Shown here piece after piece: positions 8,845 through 18,075 of a stretch of DNA of 64,000 nucleotides. The position numbers and the translations under genes are program-made. Position 1 is the first letter of the stretch. Every line of letters starts with the position of its first letter. The stretch spans positions 11,114 to 75,113 of the forward strand of contig JBMYLP010000006.1 in the NCBI GenBank assembly GCA_049596455.1, given 5' to 3'. The notes beneath the pieces are model-generated. The model ran no database searches. It had not been told where the DNA came from and was given only the letters and a program-made list of their open reading frames with translations. This DNA comes from UBA7446 sp049596455 (GTDB taxonomy: Bacteria; Bacteroidota; Bacteroidia; Flavobacteriales; Flavobacteriaceae).

Positions 8845-8941
8845 TTGTCTTCTTAAATAGTGCTAATACCAAATATTGTAGTACTTAGTTTTATGTACTA
8901 TTTAAATAAATTTGTTTTTTTATCTTTACTAAAAAGTTAAC
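8845..8941. other. Spacer between the two subtilase genes
   Basis: AT-rich 97 nt with a short inverted repeat, TAGTAC (8879-8884) and GTACTA (8895-8900). No clear terminator or TAnnTTTG box was found, so whether the second subtilase has its own promoter cannot be decided. Confidence 0.4.
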
Positions 8942-10912
8942 ATGAAAAAGAAAATTATTACGTTTTTATGGTTGGTAACATTATTTGTTTCTCACGGCTG
9001 CAAAATCGGAAAGAAAAATACATCTAGTCAGACGGAAGCATTAACCAACAAAAAAATCGTCTTAGAAAAAGCTTTACAAAACTATGCGACAACAATAGAT
9101 GAAACTTTCAAAAAACTTGTTGCTTCTAATGATCCAAGAATTAGAAAAGATAGAAATGGGAATTATATAAAACCAAATGGGATTTCAAGAAGTGGAAGGC
9201 CCATATATTTTGCAAACAATCATGGAGATGATGTGTATACTAATGTTAATGCTCATGAACTAAAAACTGGTGGGTCTTTAGGATTGAATCTAAATGGGCA
9301 AGGGGTTTCTGTCGGAGTATGGGATAAAGGGGCAATATTTGATGACCATGTTGAATTTTTGCCTGAAGCCGGTGAAGAGTCAATTATTTCCGTGTTGAGC
9401 TCTGAAAGTCAAGCTGTGACAGATGGACATGGCACTATGGTTTCATCTGTGATTATTGCCAAAGGAGTTTATCATAATGAATTGTATGATTTTACAGGAA
9501 TAGCACCAGGTATTGATAAACTTTACTACCGAAACTGGACATCTGTATATTCAGAGGCTCAACAATTGCTGGAGAGTGATTCCAATGTCCTCGTTTCTAA
9601 CCACTCTTATGGGTATCCAATTTTTGATTCGGAAACTAGTGAATATAATTTCACGAAAGACGAAATTGGAATTTATGGGGCTGAAGATCAACTCATTGAT
9701 ATGATATCAAATACCCACCCTTATCACCTATGGGTTGGTTCATCTGGTAATGAGGGGGATTTAAATTATCCCAATCAAGAGTTTTCTGGTTACAGTTATC
9801 TAACAAAATCCGCTCTTGCCAAAAACATGCTCACTGTAGGATCCGTCGATAAGCGTATCAACAATTCTTTGCCGCAAGCCACCGACTTTAGTTCTGCTGG
9901 GCCAACAAGTGATTTTAGAATTAAGCCTGAAGTTGTTGCCAGGGGTGTCGAGGTTCCAACAGCAGGGTGGGATGAAGATAATCCAACTGATAACAGCGCC
10001 TATTATCTACCAAGCGGCACTTCATTTTCGGCTCCTACTGTAACAGGTGCTGTAGCCTTACTTCAAGAACTCTACCATGATACGTACCAAGAATTCATGC
10101 TTGCCACTACGGTAAAGGCATTGTTATGTCATTCCGCTACTGATATTACAAAATGGAAAGTTGACGGCGACATTATTGGGCCAGATGCAAAAACAGGATA
10201 CGGGCTAATTAACTGCGAAAAAGCAGCTCAGCTTATACAAGACAACACAAATAGTTTTAGCTATATTTATGAAGATGAAATTACAAACCGCAAAAGGAAA
10301 GAAATTGACTTCGCTATTTTAGGAGATGCTTCTAAACTAGTTGCAACTTTAAATTGGAACGATCCTTATCTAGAAGATTTAAATAGTGCAACCACCTTAA
10401 TTAATGATTTGGACTTAAGCATTATCAATTCCGAAGGAACGGAATATCCTTGGATATTAGATAGCAGCAATTTATTAAATCCAGCAATTAAAGGAGTTAA
10501 TATGGTTGACAATCTTGAAAAGGTAGAAATTGATAATCCATCGGGTACTTACACAATACGCGTATCGCACAAAGGAGTTTTGAGCGAAGCTCAGCCCTAC
10601 TCCCTTATTATATCAACAGAAGGTTCTTCACCTCTTAGCTTACTAGAAAATTTGAATATTAACGCAGATAAATTGGTGCTTTATAAACCTAATGGAGTCC
10701 CTGAAATAAGCGTATCAACATTTAAAAATGAAGTGCGTTTTATTTCCTATAAAATTTACAATTTATCTGGTAAAGAGATAAGTTCAAAGGCTTTTGGGGG
10801 TGCCAATACATATGACTTTACTATTGACACTAGTGGGTATCCAAAGGGTGTTTATTTGATTAAGATAATTGGAAAACGCAATGTTTTTGTTAAAAAGTTT
10901 GTTGTTAATTAG
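8942..10912 (+). CDS. S8 subtilase (KP-43-like) with T9SS type A sorting domain, copy 2
   Basis: A 656-residue paralogue of the preceding gene with the same architecture: lipobox-like signal (VSHGC, cysteine 20), the DPRIRKDRNGNYIKPNG linker matching copy 1, the S8 domain, a beta-sandwich with LINDLDL, and a T9SS C-terminal domain (KGVYLIKII, ending FVKKFVVN). The triad is Asp128 (GVWDKG), His163 in a canonical DGHGT, and Ser361 (SGTSFSAP). Its codons look more AT-rich than copy 1, so the duplication is old or one copy was acquired separately. It ends 50 nt before the second susC, consistent with co-regulation. Confidence 0.92.
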   Translation: MKKKIITFLWLVTLFVSHGCKIGKKNTSSQTEALTNKKIVLEKALQNYATTIDETFKKLVASNDPRIRKDRNGNYIKPNGISRSGRPIYFANNHGDDVYTNVNAHELKTGGSLGLNLNGQGVSVGVWDKGAIFDDHVEFLPEAGEESIISVLSSESQAVTDGHGTMVSSVIIAKGVYHNELYDFTGIAPGIDKLYYRNWTSVYSEAQQLLESDSNVLVSNHSYGYPIFDSETSEYNFTKDEIGIYGAEDQLIDMISNTHPYHLWVGSSGNEGDLNYPNQEFSGYSYLTKSALAKNMLTVGSVDKRINNSLPQATDFSSAGPTSDFRIKPEVVARGVEVPTAGWDEDNPTDNSAYYLPSGTSFSAPTVTGAVALLQELYHDTYQEFMLATTVKALLCHSATDITKWKVDGDIIGPDAKTGYGLINCEKAAQLIQDNTNSFSYIYEDEITNRKRKEIDFAILGDASKLVATLNWNDPYLEDLNSATTLINDLDLSIINSEGTEYPWILDSSNLLNPAIKGVNMVDNLEKVEIDNPSGTYTIRVSHKGVLSEAQPYSLIISTEGSSPLSLLENLNINADKLVLYKPNGVPEISVSTFKNEVRFISYKIYNLSGKEISSKAFGGANTYDFTIDTSGYPKGVYLIKIIGKRNVFVKKFVVN

Positions 10913-10917
10913 CAAGT

Positions 10918-10934
10918 TTAACGATTTTTTAACA
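10918..10934 (+). promoter_or_regulatory. TTAAC direct repeat upstream of susC (copy 2)
   Basis: TTAAC-GA-TTTTT-TTAACA, matching 15 of 17 positions of the site at 1827-1843. It ends 28 nt before the second susC start. It could be a regulator site or a promoter element; only the recurrence is observed. Confidence 0.4.
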
Positions 10935-10962
10935 TATTTGTAATGTTAACAATCATTCAATT

Positions 10963-13900
10963 ATGAAAAATAAATTTATTAAAATTTTAACATTATTACT
11001 TTTAATGGTGTTTCAAGTTGCCATAGCACAACAAACAGTTACAGGTTCTGTATCTGACGATGAAGGTAATTTATTACCTGGTGCTACTGTGGTGGTCAAG
11101 GGGGCTACTGCTGCTGTAACTACTGACTTTGATGGTAAATTTTCTGTAGAAGCAACCAATGGAGATACCCTAATAATTTCCTATGTTGGTTTCAATTCGC
11201 AAGAATTTTCTGTAACAGGAAGCGTCATCAATGCAGTTTTAACTTCATCTACCAAGCTTGATGAGGTAGTTGTAACTGCGTATGGTGTTGATAGAGCCAA
11301 GAATGAGGTGACATACCAAACAGAACGAATAGGCGGTGAGTCTGTTTCTTCTAATAGTTTTACTAGTGCTTCTTCAGCACTTGCTGGTAAGGTTGCCGGT
11401 ATGCAAATAAACATCCAAAACAACGGTGTCAATCCAAGTTCTAAAATTATACTTCGTGGTTTTCGATCAATTTCTGGTGGCAACGAAGCACTTATCGTTA
11501 TAGATGGTGCCATTGCAAGTAAAGGAGCTTTTGATGATCTTAATCCTATTGACATTGAAAGTTTAAACGTACTTAAGGGAGCAACAGCTGCTGCACTTTA
11601 TGGTTCTAACGCTTCTAACGGTGCGGTAATCATTACAACCAAACAAGGAAACAACAACACTAAGTTTACAGTTGGTGTTAATTCAACCTTTACATTAGAG
11701 GAAATTGCCTATACACCAGAATTTCAAACTGAGTACGGTACTGGTTGGGACGGGCATTATGACCCGATTGAAAACACGAACTGGGGCCCACGATTTGACG
11801 GCGTTCTTAGACGTGTTGGACCACTTTTCCCAGTTGGGACAGTTCTTCCTGAAGGAACCTTTCAAACTACACCAGATGGTCAACCCTATCAAGTTCTTCC
11901 TTATGCACCTGTACAAGATCATATCAAAGATTTTTTTGAAACAGGACAAACTATTCAAAATACCGTATATTTAAGAGGCGGTGACTCAACATCTAACATT
12001 TATCTATCGTTAGGTAATCAACAAACTGAAGGTATAATCTTAAGAGATTCTTATAAAAGATCTACCATAAAGCTAAATGCGTCTAAGCAATTAGGAAATG
12101 TTAAAGTAGGTATCAACTCTAACTTACTTACTGACAAGACAAGCGAAGTTGGTAATACAATTGGCGATCAGGATCGTGAGTTTTATTGGTTTGTAGTTAA
12201 TACACCTGCAAACATTCCGCTAAAAAATTATAAGAATTGGAAAACAGATATTTATGCATCACCTGATGGGTATTTTAATGCTTTTTATCAAAACCCATAC
12301 TGGGCAATTGATACAAACCGTTTTAACTCTAGGTCAGATCGTGTTAATGGTAATGCTTTTATTGAGTGGCAAGCTGCAGATTGGATTAAATTAAAAGGAC
12401 AAATACACTACAACAAATTTACTTCTTTAAGTAAAAACTGGAGGGCTGCACAAGAATACGATCCAGTAACACAGCCTTATCATAGTGCTGTATCATCTTT
12501 TGTTACCGATTCAGAATCGCAATGGTTTACATACGGCCATGACTTTTTTGCAGACATAAAGTTAGATCTTAATCAAGATTTTTCAATGAAAGCCCTTGTT
12601 GGTGCGTCGAATAGTATATTTAGATACCGTGCTAGTTCATTAACAGCTGTGAATTTGAGTATCCCTGATTTTTACGATATTTCAAATGGTACCGGCGAAC
12701 TTCAAGGTTCTGTAGATGAACAAACCAAAAACACGTACGGTTATTTCGCAGACTTAAACATTGGATACCAAAAAATGCTATACTTGAATTTAGCAGGTAG
12801 ATACGATTATACGTCTGTGTTGCCTACCGACGAGAACGGTTATTTTTACCCATCGGTTGGATTGTCATTCATACTTGCTGATAAAAATGGTAATAGTTTA
12901 ATTCCATCCTTAGAAAATAACATTCTTAATTATGCCAAATTAACGGTCAGTAATTCTATAGTGTATAATGATTCTGTTGGTATTTACTCCATTAATGAGC
13001 GTTTCTTCCAGTCAAGTGCTTACCCTTACGGATCAATCAATGGGTTCTTCTTGGGTGGAGTAGCAGCAAGTTCTGATATCAGGAAAGAAAAACTAGCCTC
13101 TACAGAGTTTGGTCTTAACCTTGGTCTCTTCGATAACAGAGTTACTTTAGATGCTTCTTATTATATCACTAAAACATCTGATTTGTTAACTTATGTAACC
13201 TCATCTCCTTCATCGGGCTCTACAAGCCTTTTAACAAATGTTGGTGACTTAAAGAGTTCAGGTCTTGAATTAACTGTTGATGCTAACGTGTTGAATGTTA
13301 ATAATTTTGCATGGGATTTAAATGTGAATTATACAACTTCAGAAACTGTAGTTGACAAACTAGCAGGTGACACCCAAAACGTTCAGGTTTCGGGTCCTGT
13401 TTACGCATCATTAGGAGAGGTTTATCCACAATTAAGAACCACCTCTTATGAGCGTGACCCGCAAGGAAGAGTTATTGTAGATCCAACTACTGGTAATCCA
13501 ATCATTGGAGAATTGAAAAACCAAGGAAGAGCATTACCTAAGCACGTTGTTGGTTTAACAAACACGTTTAGATATAAAGAATTTTCACTTTCCTCAACAA
13601 TTGATTACAGAACAGGTCATGTGTACTATTCTGAACTTGCCGATGCCATGGAGTTTACTGGATCTTCAGTTGAGAGTGCTTCTTCAAATCGTCAAGATTT
13701 TGTTTTCCCTAACTCTGTTGTAGAAACATCACCTGGTGTTTACACGCCTAATACAAATATCCCTATTACAGATGGAAAAATGGGGTATTGGCAGAATCAC
13801 CACAATGAGATTAAAGAAAACTATGTGCGAGACGCTAGTGCAGTAAAAGTTAGAGAAATTGCATTTAGATACGATTTATCTAAAAAATATTTAGATGAAC

Positions 13901-14082
13901 TTGGCTTATCAAAATTAAGTCTTGGTATTGTTGGTAGAAATCTAATCACTTGGTTACCAGAAGAAAACAGGTTCTCAGATCCTGAATTTAATAATGCAAC
14001 TGCCAATGGTGTTGGAGTTGGAGGATACCAACAAAGCCCACCAACACGAAACTTTGGGTTTACTCTGAACGTAGAATTTTAA
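10963..14082 (+). CDS. SusC/RagA-family TonB-dependent outer-membrane transporter (copy 2)
   Basis: A 1039-residue SusC-type importer. The signal peptide ends at residue 22 (QVAIA|Q). The carboxypeptidase-D-like domain (GSVSDDEGNLLPGATV) spans about 24-95, LDEVVVTAYG lies at 99-108, and the plug contains LNVLKGATAAALYGSNASNGAV. The barrel ends FTLNVEF. It is clearly divergent from copy 1, so it probably takes a different ligand. It leads a run of four genes (susC, susD, two lipoproteins) separated by 6, 12 and 17 nt and ended by the terminator at 17301, indicating one operon. Confidence 0.95.
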   Translation: MKNKFIKILTLLLLMVFQVAIAQQTVTGSVSDDEGNLLPGATVVVKGATAAVTTDFDGKFSVEATNGDTLIISYVGFNSQEFSVTGSVINAVLTSSTKLDEVVVTAYGVDRAKNEVTYQTERIGGESVSSNSFTSASSALAGKVAGMQINIQNNGVNPSSKIILRGFRSISGGNEALIVIDGAIASKGAFDDLNPIDIESLNVLKGATAAALYGSNASNGAVIITTKQGNNNTKFTVGVNSTFTLEEIAYTPEFQTEYGTGWDGHYDPIENTNWGPRFDGVLRRVGPLFPVGTVLPEGTFQTTPDGQPYQVLPYAPVQDHIKDFFETGQTIQNTVYLRGGDSTSNIYLSLGNQQTEGIILRDSYKRSTIKLNASKQLGNVKVGINSNLLTDKTSEVGNTIGDQDREFYWFVVNTPANIPLKNYKNWKTDIYASPDGYFNAFYQNPYWAIDTNRFNSRSDRVNGNAFIEWQAADWIKLKGQIHYNKFTSLSKNWRAAQEYDPVTQPYHSAVSSFVTDSESQWFTYGHDFFADIKLDLNQDFSMKALVGASNSIFRYRASSLTAVNLSIPDFYDISNGTGELQGSVDEQTKNTYGYFADLNIGYQKMLYLNLAGRYDYTSVLPTDENGYFYPSVGLSFILADKNGNSLIPSLENNILNYAKLTVSNSIVYNDSVGIYSINERFFQSSAYPYGSINGFFLGGVAASSDIRKEKLASTEFGLNLGLFDNRVTLDASYYITKTSDLLTYVTSSPSSGSTSLLTNVGDLKSSGLELTVDANVLNVNNFAWDLNVNYTTSETVVDKLAGDTQNVQVSGPVYASLGEVYPQLRTTSYERDPQGRVIVDPTTGNPIIGELKNQGRALPKHVVGLTNTFRYKEFSLSSTIDYRTGHVYYSELADAMEFTGSSVESASSNRQDFVFPNSVVETSPGVYTPNTNIPITDGKMGYWQNHHNEIKENYVRDASAVKVREIAFRYDLSKKYLDELGLSKLSLGIVGRNLITWLPEENRFSDPEFNNATANGVGVGGYQQSPPTRNFGFTLNVEF

Positions 14083-14088
14083 TATATA

Positions 14089-15549
14089 ATGATGAAAAAT
14101 ACAATAAAAAATATCTTCGCTGCTTTATTGGTCCTGACACTAATTACAGCTTGTAACGAAGATTTCCTCGACGTAAACAATGATCCTAACAACCCCACAT
14201 CAGTATCGTTGGAATTAGCTTTACCCGTTGCGCAAACTTATACGGCTTCGTCTATTTACGGGTCTAGTAGTGGTGGAAACGGAAGACAAACAAATACAAT
14301 TGGTAATTTGTATATGTATAATTGGAGCCAAGCATATGGTTTTAGTTGGTACTTAGAAGAGTTCCAATATTTAGTTGCGCCTTCATTCTATGAGCAAATT
14401 TGGGATTGGCAGTATCAAAATGTACTTAAGCAGTACAACGTCCTAGATGTTGAAGGTGAAGGAACTTCAAACAATTATTTTAGAGCAATTAGTAAAATAA
14501 TGAAGTCTTTTCACTTCCAAGTGTTAGTAGATATGTATGGTGATATTCCATATACGGAAGCTCTTCAACGTGGTGGTAACATTACACCTGCCTTTGATGA
14601 TGCAGAAAAAGTATATGATGATTTAATTGCTCAGATAAACACCGCAATTGAAATGATAAACAATGCAGGTGCAGATACTATAAATCCTGGTGATCAGGAT
14701 GTAATGTTCGGCGGTGATATGGACGATTGGGTGGATTTTGCTAATACAGTGAAAATGAGAATTCTAATTCGTCAATCTGGAATGGCATCAAAACAAGATT
14801 TCATTAATGCTGAATTTGCAAAAATTGATTCCTGGATCAGTGCTGATGTTGCTATTAATCCTGGCTACATAAATGAGGAGGGTAAGCAAAACCCCATGTG
14901 GGCTTATAATGGTGCAGATGTTGCTGGAACAGTTACGTTAACAAATGACGCAACATGTGCAACCCAGTATGTATTAGACTATTTATCTAACACTAATGAC
15001 CCTCGAATTGACTATTTGTATGAAAAGCCAACTGGAGGGCACTTGGGTGTTGAGCAGGGCTATGTTGTTGATGACTCATATTCTGCTGATAAGGTATCTA
15101 ATGTTGGTCCCGGAGTGCTTGTAGGTTTCGATCAAGATGCAATAATTTTTAGTTTAGCAGAGGCTTACTTTCTGTTAGCTGAGGCTAGAGATAAGGGCTA
15201 CGTAAGTGGAGACGCCAAGGCAGCTTATGATGCTGGTATTGCTGCATCCTTTGCAACATTAGGTGCCACGCAAGGAACTTACACTGGTGACACTGATTGG
15301 AATACAAAGACTAAACTTGAAGCTATCATAACTCAAAAATGGATTGCTTTAAACGGAACTAATGGTATTGAGTCATGGTTTGAATACAACAGAACTGGCT
15401 TCCCATCTGGGCTGCCCGTATCAAATCAGTCAAAGACAGCGGATAGACCCGTGAGACACTTATATCCTAACTCTGAAATAAGTGCTAACGCATCAAATGT
15501 ACCTGCGCAGAAAAATGCATTCACAAATAAAATATTCTGGGCTAACTAA
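14089..15549 (+). CDS. SusD/RagB-family outer-membrane lipoprotein (copy 2)
   Basis: A 486-residue ligand-binding lipoprotein paired with the susC six nt upstream. The lipobox ITAC places the lipidated cysteine at residue 22, followed by NEDFLDVNNDPNNPT, typical of SusD-like_2 proteins. Helical-repeat segments include FHFQVLVDMYGDIPYTEAL and YFLLAEARDKGYV, which align with those of the first SusD, and both proteins end IFW[AD]N. A second ATG one codon downstream is an equally good start. Confidence 0.93.
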   Translation: MMKNTIKNIFAALLVLTLITACNEDFLDVNNDPNNPTSVSLELALPVAQTYTASSIYGSSSGGNGRQTNTIGNLYMYNWSQAYGFSWYLEEFQYLVAPSFYEQIWDWQYQNVLKQYNVLDVEGEGTSNNYFRAISKIMKSFHFQVLVDMYGDIPYTEALQRGGNITPAFDDAEKVYDDLIAQINTAIEMINNAGADTINPGDQDVMFGGDMDDWVDFANTVKMRILIRQSGMASKQDFINAEFAKIDSWISADVAINPGYINEEGKQNPMWAYNGADVAGTVTLTNDATCATQYVLDYLSNTNDPRIDYLYEKPTGGHLGVEQGYVVDDSYSADKVSNVGPGVLVGFDQDAIIFSLAEAYFLLAEARDKGYVSGDAKAAYDAGIAASFATLGATQGTYTGDTDWNTKTKLEAIITQKWIALNGTNGIESWFEYNRTGFPSGLPVSNQSKTADRPVRHLYPNSEISANASNVPAQKNAFTNKIFWAN

Positions 15550-15561
15550 AATTTAATTACG

Positions 15562-16425
15562 ATGAAAGATATTTATAAATTATTAACGCTGTTTTTAGCA
15601 TTCTCATTAACATCATGCCTTGTTGATGATACAGCTGATTCAGATCTTAACGACAAATCGCCTAGTTTAATAGGCTTTACAAAAGCCAGTATTGATGCTA
15701 ACGTAAAAGCAACAGGAGATGTAACTCCTTTTAGCATGAACGTTGAAGTTACTGGTCCAACTTTCAGTAGCATTACAAGCGATATAAGTGGTAATGTTGT
15801 TGTGAACGAGGCTCTAACAACTGCTGTTGAAGGTACTCACTTTGAGCTTGATGCATCCACTTCGAGTTTTACACTGAGTCCTGATAACAATTTAATTGGA
15901 ACTGTTGCTGTAAACATCCTTACGGCTGGAATTGAACCACCATTAGCTGAAAGCCCAGTGCTTGCCTTAGACATTGTCTCTTCAAGCAATGTTGCTGGTG
16001 TTAATGGAAGAACTGGTACTATTCTCATCACAATTAAATATTTATGTGCTTCAGATTTAGCTGGAACATATACTGTAACAGGAACATACACTGCCTATGA
16101 TGGCTCTGTAACACAACAATCTTGGACGGATACCATTACGATGACAGGTGATGGGGAATACCGTACTGGACGTGTTGGGCATTGGCCAGCATCGTTGTTA
16201 GGTGGTACTCCGGGTATGACCTTCACAGACTTGTGTGGTGTGTTAACAATTCCTTCTCAAAACTTAGTTGATTTATACGCTAATATTGTTGAAGGAGGGC
16301 CAGTTACTGCAGAGGGTAATACACTTGAAATGAGTTCTGTTCAGCCCAATGGATCCATTAAGTTTATTTACACAATTTCTTACGGCGGTGATTCAAGATA
16401 TTACACATTAACATATACACCTTAA
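15562..16425 (+). CDS. SusCD-associated surface lipoprotein, two beta domains
   Basis: A 287-residue predicted lipoprotein with lipobox LTSC (cysteine 19). Residues ~35-165 look like a Calx-beta/DUF4843-type beta-sandwich (VEGTHFELD...FTLSP, ending GTILITIKY). The C-terminal ~120 residues start AGTYTVTGTYTAYDG and look like a lipocalin-like sheet common at the ends of SusCD operons. It lies 12 nt after susD. It is probably an accessory surface glycan- or peptide-binding protein by position (SusE/F-like role), but no family is recognised with certainty. Confidence 0.75.
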   Translation: MKDIYKLLTLFLAFSLTSCLVDDTADSDLNDKSPSLIGFTKASIDANVKATGDVTPFSMNVEVTGPTFSSITSDISGNVVVNEALTTAVEGTHFELDASTSSFTLSPDNNLIGTVAVNILTAGIEPPLAESPVLALDIVSSSNVAGVNGRTGTILITIKYLCASDLAGTYTVTGTYTAYDGSVTQQSWTDTITMTGDGEYRTGRVGHWPASLLGGTPGMTFTDLCGVLTIPSQNLVDLYANIVEGGPVTAEGNTLEMSSVQPNGSIKFIYTISYGGDSRYYTLTYTP

Positions 16426-16442
16426 TAAAAAACATTTTAACT

Positions 16443-17276
16443 ATGAATAATTATAAATTAAATATTGTTTTTGCATTGTTATTTGTTTTGTTGATTGCAT
16501 CATGCGAATCACCAAACCAAATAGATGTGGAGCCTATCGGAGACGAATCTAGAAAGCCTATTGGAACTGTTGTTAGTTCTGAAAGCGGTGAGGCAATTAC
16601 GATAATGGAAGGTAGCGAGGTTTTATATACTATAAACCTAGATAGAGCTATTCCATTAGAAACTATTAGCTATGAGTTAAAAGCTAAAGATGACACTGCT
16701 AAAAGCAGTGACTACGAATTGTCTACTGATGAGCTTGAATTACCTCCTTATACCAAAACAAACAGTGCTACATTGACTATCACAAATGATGGGTTACCAG
16801 AACCTGATGAGACGTTTGTATTAACGGTTAGACCAAAACACTATCCGCGAAATTTATACAATCTTCACACAGCATCTGAATCAATAACTCAAACAATAAC
16901 TGTGAAAAGTTTTGTAGATCCTGACAATGCGCTATGTGCATTTGAATGGGATAACACTAGTGATTTAGATGTCTATATAATTGCTGAAGGTGATCCGTTA
17001 AGTGACGCAAATGCAGTTAATGGCTACAACATGGCTACTGGAAGTAATCCGGAAAAAGGTAGCCTTCTTGCCACCACAGCTCCTGACGGAAACTACCACG
17101 TAGTTGCTAACGTTTGGACTGGAGTTGGTACAAGTGCTGCTTTTACATTAGACATTACTGATGCTGCTGGCACATACTTGACTAAAAGCGGTAATATCTC
17201 ATGGAGTGCAGATGGAGATTTTGTGGTAGCAGCTACTATCAACAAAACTGGAAATGTTATTACCTTTGTGGACTAA
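16443..17276 (+). CDS. SusCD-associated lipoprotein, Calx-beta-like plus C-terminal beta domain
   Basis: A 277-residue predicted lipoprotein with lipobox LIASC (cysteine 21). Residues ~45-160 resemble a Calx-beta domain: acidic SSDYEL, then LTITNDGLPEPDETFVLTV. The last ~110 residues begin FEWDNTSDLDVYIIA, resembling the W-x(n)-DLDLHV fold of DUF2135/pre-peptidase-like domains. It is the last gene of the susC operon, directly before the terminator. The function is not established; a surface-exposed accessory binding role is inferred from context. Confidence 0.72.
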   Translation: MNNYKLNIVFALLFVLLIASCESPNQIDVEPIGDESRKPIGTVVSSESGEAITIMEGSEVLYTINLDRAIPLETISYELKAKDDTAKSSDYELSTDELELPPYTKTNSATLTITNDGLPEPDETFVLTVRPKHYPRNLYNLHTASESITQTITVKSFVDPDNALCAFEWDNTSDLDVYIIAEGDPLSDANAVNGYNMATGSNPEKGSLLATTAPDGNYHVVANVWTGVGTSAAFTLDITDAAGTYLTKSGNISWSADGDFVVAATINKTGNVITFVD

Positions 17277-17300
17277 TCACTTTGGTTTTTTAAAATCATA

Positions 17301-17327
17301 AAGCAGCCTTAGGGCTGCTTTTTTTTT
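17301..17327 (+). terminator. Rho-independent terminator of the second susCD operon
   Basis: A perfect 8-bp stem, AAGCAGCC (17301-17308) and GGCTGCTT (17313-17320), with loop TTAG and a run of nine T (17319-17327). It separates the susC operon from rlmB. Confidence 0.93.
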
Positions 17328-17331
17328 AACT

Positions 17332-17339
17332 TACTTTTG
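17332..17339 (+). promoter_or_regulatory. -7 box (TACTTTTG) for rlmB
   Basis: Matches the Bacteroidota TAnnTTTG consensus, 16 nt before the rlmB ATG and immediately after the preceding terminator. No -33 TTG was found at the expected spacing. Confidence 0.6.
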
Positions 17340-17355
17340 ACGCAAAATCTATGTT

Positions 17356-18075
17356 ATGAATAAAAATGTTATATATGGGCTTAATGCCGTTCGCGAAGCC
17401 ATTCAAGACCCTTCACGAATTCAAAAAGTGTTTATTGAAAACAGGGCGAGCTCTCCTGCAGCGCAAAAACTCAAAGAAGAAGTCATGCGTTCGGGTGTGT
17501 CTTATTCCTTTGTTCCCGAACAAAAACTACACAAACACACCAAAGAAAATCACCAAGGATTTGTGGCACTTATTGGCGAAATTCAATTTGCATCTCTAGA
17601 GAACATAATTGATATAAATAAACAACAGCTATTTCTTTTGCTAGACGGCGTAACCGATGTGCGAAATTTTGGTGCAATTATTCGTTCGGCTGTGGGATTA
17701 GGTGCCAGTGGTATTATCATAGGGCAAACAGGCGCTGCACCACTAAACGACATTGCCATTCAAGCGTCAGCTGGCGGTGCTTTTCATATTCCCATCATTC
17801 GCGTTAGCCACCTAAAAGATGCTATGTATTTGCTACAATCCCATGAAATAACCCTATTGGGATGTACCGAAAAAGCAACTAAAAACATTAGCGAAACCAA
17901 CTTAAATAAATCTTTAGGAATTGTAATGGGGAATGAAAACAAGGGAATTAGCAAAGGGGTTCTAAATCTCTGTGACGAACACATTAAAATACCTATTAAT
18001 GACACCCTTGACTCTTATAATGTTTCGGTAGCAACTGCGATAGTCCTTTACGAATATCACCGTCAAAACAATTAG
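17356..18075 (+). CDS. rlmB: 23S rRNA (guanosine-2'-O)-methyltransferase RlmB-like (SPOUT/TrmH)
   Basis: A 239-residue SPOUT methyltransferase predicted to methylate the ribose of G2251 (E. coli numbering) in 23S rRNA. The N-terminal ~75 residues form the L30e-like substrate-binding domain (VIYGLNAVREAI). SPOUT motifs follow: NFGAIIRSA, GIVMGNENKGIS and IPINDTLDSYNVSVATAI, which form the knotted SAM site. In the third motif Y replaces the usual L/N-rich residues but NVSVA is intact. It has its own -7 box and overlaps the end of the convergent HAD gene by 4 nt. Another TrmH-family 2'-O-methyltransferase is the main alternative. Confidence 0.9.
   Translation: MNKNVIYGLNAVREAIQDPSRIQKVFIENRASSPAAQKLKEEVMRSGVSYSFVPEQKLHKHTKENHQGFVALIGEIQFASLENIIDINKQQLFLLLDGVTDVRNFGAIIRSAVGLGASGIIIGQTGAAPLNDIAIQASAGGAFHIPIIRVSHLKDAMYLLQSHEITLLGCTEKATKNISETNLNKSLGIVMGNENKGISKGVLNLCDEHIKIPINDTLDSYNVSVATAIVLYEYHRQNN

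Noticed and set aside
8911..8928. TTTG and TATCTTTA as a promoter for subtilase copy 2
   Set aside because: The spacing is only 6 nt and the -7 box has a mismatch; it does not fit the phylum's promoter geometry.
11695..11974. Overlapping open frames on both strands within the second susC
   Set aside because: They fall in a conserved plug/barrel segment of a clear susC and have no independent coding signs.
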